From: Filimonas sp.
GTDB taxonomy: Bacteria > Bacteroidota > Bacteroidia > Chitinophagales > Chitinophagaceae
Assembly: GCA_017306865.1 (NCBI GenBank)
Contig: JAFKHH010000019.1
Coordinates: 62,001-126,000 of the forward strand
DNA length: 64,000 bases
Direction: 5' to 3'
Part shown: positions 9,344-18,797 of the stretch, piece after piece
Layout: every line of letters begins with the position of its first letter
Position numbering within the stretch: position 1 is the first letter of the stretch
Translations under genes and position numbers: made by a program
Notes under the pieces: generated by a model
The model's input: only the letters and a program-made list of their open reading frames with translations
The model's database searches: none
Told to the model about the DNA's origin: nothing

Positions 9344-10320
9344 GGCTATTGATTTCAAATTTGAGATTTAATATTTGAGATTGATAGAAGCGGAGTTTTT
9401 TAAACACATAGGTATGTTGGCAAGTTTCTCTGCACGGCTATTGGGATATATAAAAGAACATCCAGCGGACAAAATCGCACGCACATAAGCAATAATGTAC
9501 CTGTTTCTCCGAAGGGACACAATAGGACACATAGAAGAGCCGCTCCGCGACTCCTTGTACTACTTCTGTGTCTCTGTGGCAATACTTCTTAGCGGCTATT
9601 AATTTAATATTTGAAATTGATGGAAGCGAGTTTTTTTAAACACATAGGTATGTTGGCAGATTTCTCTGCACAACTATTGGGGTATATAAAAAAACGTCCA
9701 GGGGACAAAATCGCACGCACATAAGCAATAATGTACCTGTTTCTCCGAAGGGACACAATAGGACACATAGAAGAGCCGCTACGCGACTCCTTGTATTACT
9801 TCTGTGTTTCTGTGTCTCTGTGGCAATACTTCTTAGCAGTTATTGATTTCAAATTTGAGATTTAATATTTGAGATTGGGGGAAGCGGAGTTTTTTAAACA
9901 CATAGGTATGTTGGTAGGTTTCTCTGCATGGCTATTGGGGTATATAAAAGAACGTCCAGGGGACAAAAGTGCACGCACATAAGCAACAATGTACCTGTTT
10001 CTCCGAAGGGACACAATAGGACACATAGAAGAGCCGCGGCGCAATTCTCTGTGTTCTTTGCGTAATCTCCGTGTCCTTTGCGATACTTCTTAGCGGCTAT
10101 TGATTTGAAATTTGAGATTTAATATTTGAGATTGATGGAAGCGGAACCTTTTTTAACCACATAGGCACATTAGATACATAGTCACATAGGGCAAATTCTA
10201 TGCTTTATCGTAATAGCAAATAGTGATTCATTCAAGACTGCATAGCGCACATAGGAGAGACCCAGTGCGACTCTGTGTTCTTTGCGTAATCTCCGTGTCC
10301 TTTGCGATACTTACTCTTTA
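9344..10320. repeat. Four tandem ~250-bp intergenic repeat units
   Basis: Units begin near 9344, 9594, 9838 and 10095. Each opens with a TTGATTTCAAATTTGAGATT-like segment (itself a small palindrome), continues through AAACACATAGGTATGTTGG, a GGACAAAATCGCACGCACAT block and CTGTTTCTCCGAAGGGACAC, and ends in TGTGT.CTTTGCG-type phrases with CAATACTTCTTAGCGG. Units 1-3 are nearly identical; unit 4 is diverged in the middle. The open frames inside shift between units and encode nothing recognisable, so I regard the block as non-coding. Together with 9063-9343 this leaves about 1.3 kb without a supported gene. Confidence 0.85.
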
Positions 10321-10358
10321 CGTGAAATATCTTGCTATACCTTATAGCGGGAATTTAT

Positions 10359-11435
10359 TTATAATCTTATAGTCCGCATCTTACCCCATTCAGGTATTCC
10401 ATCCGCTTTGTTCCAAAACAATTCGCGAACAGTCAGCTTGCGCTGTGCAAGATCATAGCTAATTACCTGCAAAGAAAGCTTATGCTCATCAGGGCGCGAC
10501 TTCTCTCCTTTCATTGGCGAGTCTGCACGAAACACAGGTAGAGAGAGTTTCCCTTTCACACCTTTATAATCATACATCTCACAGAAATTTTGGTGACCAT
10601 GAAAGTATGCTTTCACATTAGGATGGGCACGCAAAAAAGCATCAAACCCCAACTGCTCTTTATCCGTACTCTTCCTGTTTTTATCTTTATGTACTTCGCT
10701 TAAGAGATTTTCGTAATTGTCAGTGGCGTTAATATCATGTTCGCCATTGGGATTTATAAAATGCTTGGCATCCCCGTCCGGCGGATCATGCGCAAAAATC
10801 AGCACGGGTGTATTGGCGCTTACTTTTGCCAGGTCTTTTTCCATCCAGATCCTGTTTAACGAGTCAGGCCAGATGTTCACAAATAATAAGTGTACCCCAT
10901 TCACATCACGGGAGTAATTGATCTTTTGAGTCGCGTAATTATACTCACTCGCTGAGACCGCTTTATGCATGGCTATGTTATAAATGCCAGCCATTGCAGT
11001 TGCATCATGCGCCGGCTCCATTTTTTTGGGATACCCGATAGCATTAGAGGCATCATGGTTGCCGGGCAACGGGAACAATGTATAGTGTAGTCGGTGCTGG
11101 TAATCGTCCAGGAACTGCTGCCAGGATGCAGCAGCGGATTGTACAGGCGGTTGCTGCCTGTTTGCAATATCGCCGGTAATAACAATACCGGTGGGCTTTC
11201 CTATTTTTTTACCTGCTTGTATTCCTTTATCAGCCGGGAAATGTAACCGGTCCAAAGTATCGATCATTTCAACCATGGCACGGTTCACTACAAAGGCCTC
11301 TACGCTATCCTGCCCGCGAAAATGAGGGCGCGTAATACCATAATGCAGGTCAGATACAAATACAAGGTTTACTTTTTGCGCTGCTACGCACACGCTTACT
11401 AATACGGCAAAGAATAAGCCGGCACTCTTTTTCAT
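10359..11435 (-). CDS. Secreted calcineurin-like metallophosphoesterase
   Basis: A 358-residue protein with a signal peptide (MKKSAGLFFAVLVSVCVAAQ). All calcineurin-like metal-binding motifs are visible: SDLHYG (Asp29, His31), GDIANR (Asp89), GNHDASN (126-128), a later FAHDPP histidine and GHQN near 284. It should hydrolyse phosphate mono- or diesters in the periplasm with a two-metal centre. It is a paralogue of the next gene upstream (positions 11518-12711), sharing the HYGITR.FRG opening but lacking the lipobox. It is the last gene of the operon that starts with the TonB receptor, separated from its paralogue by an 82-bp gap with a strong hairpin. The substrate is unknown. Confidence 0.85.
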   Translation of the reverse strand: MKKSAGLFFAVLVSVCVAAQKVNLVFVSDLHYGITRPHFRGQDSVEAFVVNRAMVEMIDTLDRLHFPADKGIQAGKKIGKPTGIVITGDIANRQQPPVQSAAASWQQFLDDYQHRLHYTLFPLPGNHDASNAIGYPKKMEPAHDATAMAGIYNIAMHKAVSASEYNYATQKINYSRDVNGVHLLFVNIWPDSLNRIWMEKDLAKVSANTPVLIFAHDPPDGDAKHFINPNGEHDINATDNYENLLSEVHKDKNRKSTDKEQLGFDAFLRAHPNVKAYFHGHQNFCEMYDYKGVKGKLSLPVFRADSPMKGEKSRPDEHKLSLQVISYDLAQRKLTVRELFWNKADGIPEWGKMRTIRL

Positions 11436-11447
11436 ACTGATGATAAA

Positions 11448-11478
11448 AATAAGAGCAGAATTATATTCTGCTCTTATT
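11448..11478 (-). terminator. 14-bp perfect hairpin between the two phosphoesterase genes
   Basis: AATAAGAGCAGAAT at 11448-11461 pairs perfectly with ATTCTGCTCTTATT at 11465-11478 around a 3-base loop; on the minus strand it runs into TTTATC. It lies just 12 bp upstream of the second phosphoesterase start, so it may act as a partial terminator or mRNA-stability element that lowers expression of the last gene. Confidence 0.65.
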
Positions 11479-11517
11479 CATTCTGATTAACGAATATAAT
11501 AACCAAATTTAATGCTC

Positions 11518-12711
11518 TTATTTCAAAGAGATTGTTACCATATTACCCCATTGTACAGGCGCAGCCGGGTTAGATGGGTTGGTATTCCAATAGCACTCTC
11601 TTAGTGTAAGTTGTTTAGTTTTAGTATCCAATGTACCGAAGTGGAAAGTCAACTTTGTTTCATCCGTTGAGGACACCACACCTTTCATCGGTGAGTCTGC
11701 GCCGGCAGTTGGCAATGACACATCATTATCCGGGCCGGTATAGGTATAATACTTACTCTCATGTACATGCCCGTGCAGGTAAGCTTTTATGTTCGGATGC
11801 TTCTTCAGGAAAGCTACGAAGCCTCTTTGCTCTGTTATGTCAGAACCGGTAGCTGTAGTACCACTTTTCAACACTTCATCCAGCACGTTATCAAACTTAT
11901 CTGTGGTATTAATGGAATGATCTCCGTTCGGATTTGTGAAATGGTTGGTTACAACTGCGGGCTGATCGTGCGCCACAATAATAACCGGCGTAGTTGTAGC
12001 TACATTTTGCAGATCTTTTTCCATCCATACACGTACGCTTGAATCCGGCCACATTTGTATAAAGCAAAAATGAACGCCACCGATCTCTCTTGAATAGTTG
12101 ATACGGTCATTTTTATAGCTGTAGTTAGCCGCTGTTTTTGTAGTCGTATTAAACACCTGGTTGTAAATAGCAGCCATAGAGGATGCATCTGTAAGCGGGC
12201 TCATGGTTGCATAATAGCCAATGGTATTAGACACATCGTGATTGCCCGGAACCATCAGCATTTCAGCATTCTTTCCTTTACTATTCTTCACTGTCAGGTT
12301 TTGCAGATAGTCTATTTTAAACTGCTCCCAGGATGCTGCTGCGGTTTGTACGCTTGCACTTGTCTCCATCCTGTTTGCAATATCTCCTGCCTCGAAAATG
12401 TAATCAACAGAATTGATCTTTTGCCCGGCATTCACACCGCCATCACCCGGCAAGGTCACTCCCGGCAATGTATTCATCTGTGCCACCATTGCAGCATTCA
12501 CTACATGTGCATCTACTTTTGTTTTTCCCTGGAATGCAGCACGGGTAATACCATAGTGTGCATCAGACGTAAAAATAAACTGGATGGTAGCGGGCATGTT
12601 ATCTTCAGCCGCTTTATCCTCTTTCTTACAACCGGTGGTGGCAATAGTTGCCATCAGCGGCAATGCAATGCAGACATTGCGCAAAATCATGGAAGCTTTT
12701 TTCATAAGCAT
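11518..12711 (-). CDS. Metallophosphoesterase lipoprotein, paralogue of the downstream gene
   Basis: A 397-residue protein with an SPII lipobox (ATIATTGC, Cys about 28), so it is anchored to a membrane, probably on the outer-membrane side. The Met codons at 12711 and 12705 are both usable. Motifs mirror its paralogue: SDAHYG, GDIANR, GNHDVSN, VAHDQP and GHVHES, so all metal ligands of a calcineurin-like phosphoesterase are present. It starts 3 bp after the beta-propeller gene ends, which implies translational coupling. Placement behind a TonB receptor suggests surface release of phosphate from organic esters. Two paralogues in one operon suggest different locations or substrates (inference). 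Confidence 0.86.
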   Translation of the reverse strand: MLMKKASMILRNVCIALPLMATIATTGCKKEDKAAEDNMPATIQFIFTSDAHYGITRAAFQGKTKVDAHVVNAAMVAQMNTLPGVTLPGDGGVNAGQKINSVDYIFEAGDIANRMETSASVQTAAASWEQFKIDYLQNLTVKNSKGKNAEMLMVPGNHDVSNTIGYYATMSPLTDASSMAAIYNQVFNTTTKTAANYSYKNDRINYSREIGGVHFCFIQMWPDSSVRVWMEKDLQNVATTTPVIIVAHDQPAVVTNHFTNPNGDHSINTTDKFDNVLDEVLKSGTTATGSDITEQRGFVAFLKKHPNIKAYLHGHVHESKYYTYTGPDNDVSLPTAGADSPMKGVVSSTDETKLTFHFGTLDTKTKQLTLRECYWNTNPSNPAAPVQWGNMVTISLK

Positions 12712-12714
12712 GAA

Positions 12715-13701
12715 TTATTTCTTTTTATAGAATGAAATATTTGATACTGCACCGGGATAATCCCTTATCTCGGTATTGGTATAATAGCCGCTGCCGTCCA
12801 CAGCAAAACAAATACCTTCTCCTTGGTGCTCATTGCCTGCGTATGGCGCCATATCCGGTGCTATCAGCAGCGCCTGTACAATGCTTTGCGTTGCAGGGCG
12901 CTTCCAATACCATACCTGCCCTTTGTTGCGTAGCAGTATGGCAGAGCCATCAGCAGCTATGTCGCCTGAGGTAAGCAGGTCGAACGGCATTTTCAGCACA
13001 GGCTCAAGATTTATGGTAGTAGAGGTTGATTGCGGATATGCTGCACGGTACAGTGTACTCTTTGCAGTTTCTTTGCTGGCTATAAAAAGATCTTTGGTAA
13101 CGGGATCTACCAGTATGGTTTCCGCATTATATGAGTAAGATGGATATTTCAACGTTATTTTGGCAGCATTGGAAATATGAATTTCCGTTTGTGCTGTCGG
13201 GTTGCTGATCACCGGCTCTTCTACCCGGTACACGACAATAGTAGCTCTTGAGTTTTTGTTGTCGCCAATATCAGCAAAGTATATGTATGTTTTCCCCGCA
13301 TCAGGCCCTGGCCCTACACTTATGTCTTCCGGGTTGGTTGTATTTACATTATCCAGTACGATCCTGCCCAGGTCTTCCCCTTTTGCGTTGGTAATAATGA
13401 TCGGCGAGTTCTTACCATCATTGTGCATGTACAAAAGCCCCTTGTTCAGCGAACTTCCTGCCACACCGGAAAGTTCATTATAATCCTGGCGGATCATTTT
13501 GGTAATAACCGGTGCAGACTCAAACAACTGCGTCATGCCTAGCTGTGTAATATCGTATTTGGTAGTAGGTGTGGTGTCTTCTGGCGATACAGATGGCGGC
13601 ACTACCGGAGGATTGGTGGTGTCTCCTGGGTTGCTGCCGGACTTGGAGCAGGCTACGCAGAGCAAACAATATGCAAGCGCCAGTAAGGTTATTTTTTTCA
13701 T
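12715..13701 (-). CDS. Beta-propeller-like lipoprotein (esterase/phytase-like)
   Basis: A 328-residue lipoprotein (lipobox CLLCVAC) with a Pro/Thr/Ser-rich linker up to about residue 47. The rest reads as repeated beta-strand blades: ELSGVAGSSLNKGLLYMHND, then YIYFADIGDNKNSR with VVYRVEEP, later AETILVDPVTKDLFIASKE and GDIAADGSAILLRNKG. The DIGDN-x-x-x-R plus YR-x-x-EP pattern occurs in propellers annotated as esterase-like or phytase-like, and SdiA-regulated-type propellers are similar, so I keep the call broad. It is the middle gene of the phosphate-ester operon and nearly touches the phosphoesterase gene after it. Confidence 0.65.
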   Translation of the reverse strand: MKKITLLALAYCLLCVACSKSGSNPGDTTNPPVVPPSVSPEDTTPTTKYDITQLGMTQLFESAPVITKMIRQDYNELSGVAGSSLNKGLLYMHNDGKNSPIIITNAKGEDLGRIVLDNVNTTNPEDISVGPGPDAGKTYIYFADIGDNKNSRATIVVYRVEEPVISNPTAQTEIHISNAAKITLKYPSYSYNAETILVDPVTKDLFIASKETAKSTLYRAAYPQSTSTTINLEPVLKMPFDLLTSGDIAADGSAILLRNKGQVWYWKRPATQSIVQALLIAPDMAPYAGNEHQGEGICFAVDGSGYYTNTEIRDYPGAVSNISFYKKK

Positions 13702-13721
13702 TTGAAACTTTCTTATAAGGA

Positions 13722-13749
13722 AAAGGAGAACGAGAAACCGTTCTCCTTT
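13722..13749 (-). terminator. Intercistronic hairpin before the beta-propeller gene
   Basis: AAAGGAGAACG (13722-13732) pairs perfectly with CGTTCTCCTTT (13739-13749); on the minus strand the stem runs into TTTT. It lies in the 70-bp gap between the beta-helix and beta-propeller genes, suggesting stepped expression inside the operon. Confidence 0.6.
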
Positions 13750-13771
13750 AATTGAACAACTAAAAAACTAT

Positions 13772-15316
13772 TTAGTAAGTATGTTGGTTACCTGAACCGT
13801 CTGACGGGAATGCACCCATGTCTTTGTTAGGAGGTGTGATGAGCGCAGCATCAGTACCACCGGTATTTGACAACACTGTCATCGGGAAACCATATTTAGT
13901 CAGCAGGGTTGCTTTTGCTTTAGCAGGCATAGCGTTAAGACCGCTACCGCCTTTAAACACACCCTGGCTTAATGCAGGCGAGTTGCTGCTTAGGTGAAAG
14001 TCTGCACCGGCAGGAATTACAGAGTACAGGTAAGCTGTACCTTTTGCATTTGCCACAGCGTCATAGTTCCTGAACACCGGGTTGTACTTAGCTGTATCTA
14101 TTACGTTAGAGCCAAGGTTTGTACCGTTAGAAGAATCTAGGCCATTTACATATCCATTGATATCGTATGGCTGTTTTTTAGTGAACTGTTTAGGTTCAAT
14201 GTAGATCATCAGCGGATTGTTGCCTGTAACATCTTTCGCACTAGTGCCTATGTAAGTAAGGCTGTTACCATAAGAAGTATTCAGGGTATCGCTTGGTCTG
14301 CCTTTTTCTGACAGGTAAGAGATCCTTAAACCTTGCTTACAGTTTACAATGATATTGTTGTAGATAAAGCCACCCGCATTTGTTTCTGTATTGATAGAAC
14401 CATTACGTGTTGCTTTCTTCTGGCGGAAACCGCAGTTTACAAGTGTGTTGTTGTAAATGTTTACCACAGTAGATGAACCATCTATACCAGCCGTTTTCAG
14501 ACCGTTGGTAGCTACACCATAGCAGAAGTTATACGCCATGTCGCCATAGCAATCATTTTTCAGATTAATGCCTTCGCCACCTGTACCGCCCAGTTTGTTC
14601 AATGTATTTCTCATCAGGCTCACATATACGTGCTGGCATTTACCAATACAGTCATCCAGGCTTCCGAACAACCATGAATCTTCTACGATCAATTTACCAT
14701 AAGGAGATGATGGATTTACGTTCATGTAAATAGTAGGTGTAGGATCGCCCGGATCAGCGCTGAACAATGTTGCATTGCTGCCGTAAGGGCCACCGGTATA
14801 TTCTATATGTGTCCAGCGGAATGCCATCAGGTTACACGTAGGTGTACCCTGGAAGCCGCTCCAATAACCTTTGTATGCAGGATCATTTGCTACATCGCTC
14901 AGGTATGTGCTGTTAGATTTAGGTGTGCTTGCTGTTTCAAATACAGTAAATGTATTTGGCTTCTCTTTTGTACCATCGCTGATGATCGTTCCGTTTACAA
15001 GGAACATAGGGCTGCTGCCTTGTTTGCCATTACCATGTACCAGCACCGTAACACCTGGTTGCAGGTACAGCGTATCGCCTGCATTCACAGATACGTTTGC
15101 CATAATATGATAGGTCTTGCCGGATAACATGGTACCCTTCAGCGGAATGGCGTTACCACTGGCGTCTTTCATTGGCAGCGTATCGCTTGAAATAGCCTGG
15201 CCTATCACCGTTAATGGTTTAGAAATATTTGCACCATCATCGCCTGATTTGCTGCACGAGATCAGCGCAGCGGATGCAAATGTCAAAAAGCTGATTGCTA
15301 CTAAGCTCTTTTTCAT
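13772..15316 (-). CDS. Right-handed beta-helix lipoprotein, receptor partner
   Basis: A 514-residue lipoprotein (lipobox AALISC, Cys about 21). From about residue 65 it shows short repeated beta-strand turns typical of parallel beta-helices: YHIMANVSVNAGDTLYLQPG, MFLVNGTIISDGT, VVNIYNNTLVNCG and GGFIYNNIIVNCKQGLRIS. No pectate-lyase catalytic signature is evident. Its place directly after the TonB receptor (46-bp gap), where SusD would sit in a glycan locus, suggests a surface ligand-binding role for the receptor; this is inference. The length and the solenoid could hold a long or repeated ligand. Confidence 0.7.
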   Translation of the reverse strand: MKKSLVAISFLTFASAALISCSKSGDDGANISKPLTVIGQAISSDTLPMKDASGNAIPLKGTMLSGKTYHIMANVSVNAGDTLYLQPGVTVLVHGNGKQGSSPMFLVNGTIISDGTKEKPNTFTVFETASTPKSNSTYLSDVANDPAYKGYWSGFQGTPTCNLMAFRWTHIEYTGGPYGSNATLFSADPGDPTPTIYMNVNPSSPYGKLIVEDSWLFGSLDDCIGKCQHVYVSLMRNTLNKLGGTGGEGINLKNDCYGDMAYNFCYGVATNGLKTAGIDGSSTVVNIYNNTLVNCGFRQKKATRNGSINTETNAGGFIYNNIIVNCKQGLRISYLSEKGRPSDTLNTSYGNSLTYIGTSAKDVTGNNPLMIYIEPKQFTKKQPYDINGYVNGLDSSNGTNLGSNVIDTAKYNPVFRNYDAVANAKGTAYLYSVIPAGADFHLSSNSPALSQGVFKGGSGLNAMPAKAKATLLTKYGFPMTVLSNTGGTDAALITPPNKDMGAFPSDGSGNQHTY

Positions 15317-15362
15317 TGTATTGTAGTGTTTGAAATAAAAAAGGAATAAGTTGATAATCGTT

Positions 15363-18140
15363 TTATTTACTCAGATCGTAACGGATACCTAATTGATACA
15401 CTCTGCCCGTTTGGTTTTGCTGCACCAGTGTTTTACCACTTGCTATATCCTGGAACGGCATTACGCTGATATTACTTGGTTGTTTATTCAGGTAGACCTG
15501 GTACTTCGCGTCGAACAGGTTTTGCACTTTGGCAAAAATGTAAAAGTGTTTTACCAGTTTTTGTTCTGCCGATACATCAAACAGGTGTGCTGACTTCATC
15601 CAATAGTCCATGCCGTAGTAAGGTGATACAAGCGCAATACGCTTGCCGGTAAACTGCCAGTTAAATTGTATATCTGTTCCTGTTTTTGTATTCTTATATA
15701 AAAGCGCAGCGTTTGCCAGGTGTGCAGACTGTCCCTGTAGCGGGCGTTTTTCCTCTACTATACGTACCTGTGCAGATGTGTTCGCATCTTTATACGGCAA
15801 TCTTTTAGTAGTAGAGATAGTGGAGTTGGTGTACGTGTAGTTACCTCTGAAACCAAATGAGCCTATGTACTTTTCTACCACTGCTTCAAAACCAAAGTTG
15901 CTTGCATTACCATAGTTAGATGGCTGGTAGAATGTTTGTGTTTGCGCCCCGGTAAAATCAAAACCATACTCTATAGCGTTGTTAATGTGTTTGTAGAAAC
16001 CACCGATCATGATCTGCCCGTTAGATTTTGTAAACAGCTCATAGCGCAGGTCTACGTTCTGTGCTGTCGCGTGTTTCACGTGGAAATTACCATGCTCATC
16101 AAAATCATCTCCCTGCATAGAATACGGTACAGGCTCAAAAAAGCCTGGCCTGTTCACTGCACTGAAGTACACGAGACGAAGATTGGTGTTTGTATTAAGC
16201 GCATATTTGAAGTTTACGCTTGGCAATACGTCTGTATAATTGTATGAAGCAGTTTTACCTTCTATAGTTGCAGGCAGGTTTGTATTATATCCCTGGTTTG
16301 TATTTTCCATACGCACACCGGCAATGGTTTCCAGTTTTTTTACTTTGAATTTAATCATCGCGTATGTAGCTTTGATCTTTTCGTAAGCAGTGTAATTATT
16401 GGCACTTTCGTAGGAACCTTTCGGATTGGCTACAGCCCACTGAAAATTGTAAATACCGTTCCACAACTGTTGCTGCCCATTGTCAAATACTGGCGTCAGT
16501 GTGTATTGATCGTATGTATTCTCACGTTTTTTATCTCTATATAATCCACCGATGCTTACAGTGTAAGCTATAGTATTGAAGTTGGATGAATAATGCAGGT
16601 TCAGATAACCGGCAATATCCCTGTCACTATTATGCCACCATGCGCGTTTAAAATCCTGGATGATGTCTGGCAATGCTGTATGGTCCGGGTTAAGACCGCC
16701 ACGGTGCTCATACTCACCAAAGTCAGGCAGGTTGTTCGTTGCCCTGGAATACACAGCAGACCAGTCAGCAGTAAACCCATTGTTAAACTTATGATTGCCT
16801 TGCAATGTGGAGTTGTAGATGGACTGATCCTGGTATCTCGATCTGCCATAGTACCATACCTGTCCTGTACCAAAAGTTCTGTTAGAAGAAATGATGGTAT
16901 CATTTGTTGTACGTGCCTGTGCCTCTTTCATATTTACATAGAGGTTGTACAAGCTGATGGAATGATTCGGGTTAATGGCGTAATCCAGTTTCAAACTTCC
17001 ACCGGTACGTGTAAGATGGCTATTGTAATTTCTTACGTTTACTTGTTTCAGCAGGAATGTACCATCACTTAGCAATGCTTCTGCAGGCACAAACAGGCTA
17101 TTGTATCCTTTATATACATTCTGGTAAGATGCGCCCAGCATTACACCCAGTTTCTTATTGAAAAACCGATCGCCTATAGCCAGCGTTGCAAAGCTGTTGA
17201 CCGGTGCATTGGATGAATGCGTGTAGTTATAGTTATCTCTTGTAAAGTCTTGCGGCGTTGCGTTATAAGCGGGCCCGTTTACCTGGAAAGGAGATTTTTT
17301 ATTCACTGCATTTGCCGGAAATTTATCATACCCATTGTCCAGCAGGTTCTGGCTTACGCCTGCGGATGCACTTGCTTTCAGATACAAGCCTGTAGCCGGC
17401 GCACTCTTCATTACCATATTCACTACACCGCCTACTGCATCACCTTCCATATCAGGAGACAATGTTTTATGCAGCTCTACCCTTTCTACAAGATCAGACG
17501 GGAAGATATCCATAGGTACATAACGGTATTTATTATCCGGGCTTGGTATTTTAATGCCGTTTACCAACGTATAGTTATAACGCTGGTCCATACCACGGAT
17601 AATAGCATAACGGCCTTCGCCACTTGTGCTACGCTCGAGTGATACACCGGAGACTCTCTGCAGTACGTTTGCAATGGTTACATCCGGCGATTGCTGGATA
17701 GCGTTTGCAGATATTACATTCATTACGCCTACTGCGTTCTTTTCCGTTTTCCTGGCAAATGCATCTGATTCCACATCTCTTTTGCCTAGTACCGTTACAG
17801 AGGAAAGACCTGCTGTTACAACTGGCACAGACAGGTTTAACTGCATATCGCCGCTCACAACTATCGTTGTGTCTTTGTCTGCATAGCCTACATAATGGCA
17901 GGAAAGTTTATAGGTACCAGGTTTAATATTTTTCAACAGGAAAGAACCATCCAGTTGTGTGCTTGCTTTTATAGCATTTAACTGGATAGTGGCGCCTATT
18001 AATAATTCTTTTGTGTTATCGTCAGAAACGGTCCCTTTAATTGTGTAGCCGGTTGTTTGAGCTATGCCGGAAAGGGAAATAGTTAACAGAAGTAAGCAGA
18101 GTAGTTTTCTTAAGCCAGACATGAAAAAAAATTTGTGCAA
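15363..18140 (-). CDS. TonB-dependent outer-membrane receptor
   Basis: A 925-residue receptor with a signal peptide, an N-terminal carboxypeptidase-regulatory-like domain (GYTIKGTVSDDNTKELLIGATI through about 105), a plug domain (QQSPDVTIANVLQRVSGVSLERS, RYAIIRGMDQRYNYTLVNG, then GDAVGGVVNMVMKSAP) and a C-terminal beta-barrel ending in YQLGIRYDLSK. It is of the TonB-receptor type with PROMISC-like architecture rather than SusC. It heads the operon 18140-10359 whose downstream genes encode lipoproteins and phosphoesterases, so the imported molecule is probably phosphate-containing (inference). It has no STN domain, so control by a sigma/FecR pair is not expected. Confidence 0.9.
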   Translation of the reverse strand: MHKFFFMSGLRKLLCLLLLTISLSGIAQTTGYTIKGTVSDDNTKELLIGATIQLNAIKASTQLDGSFLLKNIKPGTYKLSCHYVGYADKDTTIVVSGDMQLNLSVPVVTAGLSSVTVLGKRDVESDAFARKTEKNAVGVMNVISANAIQQSPDVTIANVLQRVSGVSLERSTSGEGRYAIIRGMDQRYNYTLVNGIKIPSPDNKYRYVPMDIFPSDLVERVELHKTLSPDMEGDAVGGVVNMVMKSAPATGLYLKASASAGVSQNLLDNGYDKFPANAVNKKSPFQVNGPAYNATPQDFTRDNYNYTHSSNAPVNSFATLAIGDRFFNKKLGVMLGASYQNVYKGYNSLFVPAEALLSDGTFLLKQVNVRNYNSHLTRTGGSLKLDYAINPNHSISLYNLYVNMKEAQARTTNDTIISSNRTFGTGQVWYYGRSRYQDQSIYNSTLQGNHKFNNGFTADWSAVYSRATNNLPDFGEYEHRGGLNPDHTALPDIIQDFKRAWWHNSDRDIAGYLNLHYSSNFNTIAYTVSIGGLYRDKKRENTYDQYTLTPVFDNGQQQLWNGIYNFQWAVANPKGSYESANNYTAYEKIKATYAMIKFKVKKLETIAGVRMENTNQGYNTNLPATIEGKTASYNYTDVLPSVNFKYALNTNTNLRLVYFSAVNRPGFFEPVPYSMQGDDFDEHGNFHVKHATAQNVDLRYELFTKSNGQIMIGGFYKHINNAIEYGFDFTGAQTQTFYQPSNYGNASNFGFEAVVEKYIGSFGFRGNYTYTNSTISTTKRLPYKDANTSAQVRIVEEKRPLQGQSAHLANAALLYKNTKTGTDIQFNWQFTGKRIALVSPYYGMDYWMKSAHLFDVSAEQKLVKHFYIFAKVQNLFDAKYQVYLNKQPSNISVMPFQDIASGKTLVQQNQTGRVYQLGIRYDLSK

Positions 18141-18376
18141 AGGAAACCGAAGAAACTTTTATACCCTGTGTTGTTCAGTCGATTTAATGATTGATTGATA
18201 ATTACATTACAAAAAATTAATAATCGTTTTTGGAAGCAATTGATTTCTGCCATAGGGGATATTGCGCAAAGGAAACAGCTAACTATTATTAAGAAATGAT
18301 TATTTCTATTGCTTTTGTTTCCTGGTATGCAGGCTTACTGCGCACCCATATCTTATGCTATAGTTCAACCCCATCT

Positions 18377-18504
18377 GGCAATATCATTAAGTTAACCACA
18401 AGGCTCACAATGGTAACACAAAGGGCACAAGGGCTTCCTTTTGTGTCCCTTGTGAAATAGCTTTGCGCTCTTTGTGGTTAGTTTCTTAACTTAATGACAT
18501 TGCC
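18377..18504. repeat. Inverted-repeat element, copy 1
   Basis: Imperfect palindrome of about 128 bp with ends GGCAATATCATTAAGTTAA and TTAACTTAATGACATTGCC, flanking CCACAAGGCTCACAATGG on the left and TTTGCGCTCTTTGTGGTTAG on the right. Copies occur at 52942-53061 and 58027-58152. It looks like a non-autonomous MITE/REP-like intergenic element able to fold into a long hairpin; no target-site duplication is obvious. Confidence 0.8.
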
Positions 18505-18540
18505 CAGAGGGACGACAAATCTGTAGCTGATTTATAATAT

Positions 18541-18607
18541 GAGCCAGCGCTTCAGAGGAGCGACAGACAACGCTATGCTCATCATATCTGTCGCCGCTCT
18601 GCGGCTC
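18541..18607. repeat. Imperfect inverted repeat around GAGCCGC/GCGACAGA
   Basis: GAGCCAGCGCTTCAGAGGAG plus CGACAGA at 18541-18567 is complementary, with gaps, to TCTGTCGCCGCTCTGCGGCT at 18587-18606. It lies beside the 128-bp palindrome and is probably another short intergenic repeat, or a structured RNA segment upstream of the small repeat protein. Confidence 0.45.
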
Positions 18608-18797
18608 TTTTTCTATCATGATCCATTACTACCATTCTGGCGAGCCTCCGGCTCTATCTTACATTTTCACAGACAAAGAATGTGGGACACAGCAGGGCAG
18701 AAAATCAACGTTCAATTTTTTGTTAATTAAGACAGGCGGCGTTGGAAAATTGAACCTAGGCATGAACTTAGTATTAATTACCAGAAATTTTTACTGT

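Noticed and set aside
9344..10320. CRISPR array
   Set aside because: Units of about 250 bp with near-identical content and no short unique spacers do not fit CRISPR; this is a tandem repeat.
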